Shown here piece after piece: positions 5,997 to 7,410 of a stretch of 7,410 nt of DNA. The stretch is taken from the NCBI GenBank assembly GCA_937893735.1, contig CALBGD010000477.1, positions 1 to 7,410 of the forward strand, read 5' to 3'. Numbering within the stretch: the stretch's first letter is position 1; every line of letters begins with the position of its first letter. The DNA comes from an uncultured Clostridia bacterium. GTDB taxonomy: Bacteria; Bacillota; Clostridia; Oscillospirales; Ruminococcaceae. The notes under the pieces are model-generated. The model had not been told where the DNA came from and did not search any database. It saw only the letters and a list, made by a program, of their open reading frames with translations. The position numbers and the translations under genes were made by a program.

Positions 5997-6032
5997 AAAT
6001 CTCAAAAAATACTATACTTTTGAGCGGTTTTA

Positions 6033-6041
6033 TGCTATAAT
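6033..6041 (+). promoter_or_regulatory. Extended -10 promoter of the penicillin-binding protein gene
   Basis: TGCTATAAT combines a TGn extension (6033-6035) with a consensus TATAAT (6036-6041). The -35 at proper spacing is poor (TATACT around 6013), as is common with extended -10 elements. Transcription should start near 6048, leaving a leader of about 67 nt with a GCGCTG/CAGCGC hairpin (6088-6102) directly before the ribosome site. Confidence 0.75.
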
Positions 6042-6114
6042 ATTAACAATAGCGTTCATCTCTCCGCATGGACTGGACAAATCGACCGCGCTGTCTCAGC
6101 GCTTGGGTGATATC

Positions 6115-7410
6115 ATGGACAAGAAAAAGAAGATAAAATACATCAGAATCAAGGACGACCAGCCGAAGAAGCGCTCCGGAAAAAAGAAGAGCCGCACCAT
6201 GAAGAACATCGGGCACGCCCTCACTGTCGTGGGCACTACTTTCTCCGCAATGCTCCTCGTGCTGGTAATTATGGTCTGCGTAGTCGTCACCGTGCTCGCG
6301 GTGTACGTTCTGGATTTCGCGGACAACAGCTACGACGCGAACCTCCGCGACATCGAGATGAAGTACACCAGCTTCATCTACGGCTACGACGAGGACGGCT
6401 CCCTTGTGGAGATAAAGCACCTCGCCACCGAACAGAACCGTATCTGGGTGGATTACGAGGACATCTCCCCGAACATCATCAATGCGGTCGTTGCCTCCGA
6501 GGACAAGCGATTCTACACCCACAAGGGCGTTGACTGGTACCGTACCGTCGGAGCGTTCTTCTCCAACGGCGACAGCGGCGGCGGTTCCACGATAACCCAG
6601 CAGCTTGTAAAGAACCTCACCGGCGATAAGGAAGTAAGCTGGGAGCGTAAGCTCCGCGAGATATTCCGCGCACTCAGCCTTGAAGAAAAGTACACCAAGA
6701 TAGACATTCTGGAGAGCTACCTCAATCAGATATGGTTCGGCGGAATGGTCTACGGAGTCGGCGCGGCTTCACAGTACTACTTCGGCAAGGACGCGTCGGA
6801 GCTCAACATCGGCGAGGCGGCTGTCCTCGCAGGAATGATACGAAACCCCGGCAAGATGTCCCCCTACTACGACCTTGAGCGAAGCAAGACCCAGCAGGTC
6901 TACTCGCTGAGGTGTATGTACGAGCAGGGCATGATCTCCACCAAGGAATACGAGGACTACAAGAACAACGTCATCGAGGTGCGCTTCGCAAAGCCGGTAT
7001 ACGGCACGGCTTACGGCTATGTTGACCCCCGCTCGCTGGAGGACAAGAACACCGACGACGATCTTGCGCCGGAGGTACGCGACGACACCTATGAGGCGTA
7101 CAAGTGGAACGGCGACTACACCGTTTCGCAGGACTGGTACGTTGACGCCGCCATCGATCAGGTCATCACCGATTTTGCAGAGCTCAAGGGAATAACCTAC
7201 ACCTCCGCGAAGAACGAGCTGTACAACGGCGGTTACAGCATCTATATCAACGAGAACATGAAACTCCAGAAGATACTGGAGGAGAAATACAGGGATCCCT
7301 ACACGGTGCTTTCCTTCTACAACAAGGCGGCGGCGGAAAAGGACCTGATACAGTCCGCATTCGTTATAATGGACTACACCGGAACCGTTCAGGCGGTGGC
7401 GGGCGGCCTC
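6115..7410 (+). CDS. Class A penicillin-binding protein, 5' part (transglycosylase/transpeptidase)
   Basis: The frame runs to the window end (432 codons seen). Class A penicillin-binding proteins polymerise lipid II into glycan strands and cross-link them outside the membrane. Residues 1-30 are a Lys/Arg-rich cytoplasmic tail and 36-66 a membrane anchor. The GT51 transglycosylase motifs follow in order: EDKRFYTHKG (129-138, catalytic Glu129), GGSTITQQLVKN (156-167), RKLREI (178-183), KIDILESYLNQIWFG (195-209) and EAAVLAGMIRNP (234-245). SAFVIMDYTGTVQAVAGG near residues 414-431 marks the start of the transpeptidase domain; its SxxK, SxN and KTG motifs lie beyond the window. A linker of about 60 residues rich in Asp and Tyr (about 300-355) joins the two. 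The ATG at 6115 is preceded by GGGTGA (6105-6110), a modest ribosome site. It has its own promoter, so it is a separate unit from the sigma operon. Confidence 0.93.
   Translation, partial: MDKKKKIKYIRIKDDQPKKRSGKKKSRTMKNIGHALTVVGTTFSAMLLVLVIMVCVVVTVLAVYVLDFADNSYDANLRDIEMKYTSFIYGYDEDGSLVEIKHLATEQNRIWVDYEDISPNIINAVVASEDKRFYTHKGVDWYRTVGAFFSNGDSGGGSTITQQLVKNLTGDKEVSWERKLREIFRALSLEEKYTKIDILESYLNQIWFGGMVYGVGAASQYYFGKDASELNIGEAAVLAGMIRNPGKMSPYYDLERSKTQQVYSLRCMYEQGMISTKEYEDYKNNVIEVRFAKPVYGTAYGYVDPRSLEDKNTDDDLAPEVRDDTYEAYKWNGDYTVSQDWYVDAAIDQVITDFAELKGITYTSAKNELYNGGYSIYINENMKLQKILEEKYRDPYTVLSFYNKAAAEKDLIQSAFVIMDYTGTVQAVAGGL

Noticed and set aside
6048..6114. T-box or other riboswitch before the penicillin-binding protein
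   Set aside because: Only an ACCGCG fragment resembles a T-box; there is no full T-box sequence, specifier stem or terminator.
6068..6136. 22-codon ORF overlapping the penicillin-binding protein start
   Set aside because: No ribosome site and no recognisable content. Overlap with the real start could allow coupling but nothing supports translation.

Overview
The window reads as chromosomal DNA of a Gram-positive Clostridia member, most likely Oscillospiraceae (Ruminococcus-like). The grounds are strong AGGAGG-type ribosome sites, consensus sigma-A promoters, a stand-alone RelQ-type alarmone synthetase, a CarD-family regulator, and proteins rich in Pro/Thr/Glu linkers. This placement is inference from gene content and style, not from a marker gene. 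No rRNA, tRNA, CRISPR array, transposase or phage gene was seen.

Layout. (1) Positions 2-1291 (+) hold the 3' part of an unrecognised gene. Its long disordered Pro/Ala/Glu region carries seven copies of a short helix motif (M-S-x-D/E-D/E-I-E-K/A) closely resembling the N-terminal CheY-binding peptide of the flagellar switch proteins FliM/FliY. Three copies sit in near-identical 99-bp DNA repeats (581-877). (2) Positions 1386-2069 (+) hold a small (p)ppGpp synthetase with its own extended -10 promoter, closed by a strong hairpin at 2119-2144. (3) Positions 2165-2659 (-) hold a convergent CarD/CdnL-family RNA polymerase-binding regulator with a clear promoter at 2699-2727. (4) Positions 2660-3056 form a divergent control region: the carD promoter, a perfect 12-bp inverted repeat, a full-consensus sigma-A promoter and a structured leader of about 165 nt. 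(5) Positions 3057-3602 (+) encode an ECF-type sigma factor (GTG start). It is followed by 3661-5901 (+), a one-pass membrane protein with a very short cytoplasmic part and a large extracytoplasmic part, the likely cognate anti-sigma/sensor. A GAAA-tetraloop terminator closes this pair. (6) Positions 6115-7410 (+) hold the 5' part of a class A penicillin-binding protein, cut by the window end, with its own extended -10 promoter.

How they may work together. Three genes act on global transcription or stress control: the alarmone synthetase, CarD and the ECF sigma. The sigma/membrane-protein pair looks like a cell-surface signalling unit, and a peptidoglycan polymerase follows it. A link between the sigma pair and envelope maintenance is plausible but rests only on position. 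The most unusual items are the FliM-like motif array and the atypical anti-sigma candidate, which lacks a zinc-binding anti-sigma signature and carries a propeptide-like domain, a Thr/Pro linker and a probable beta-propeller outside the cell.
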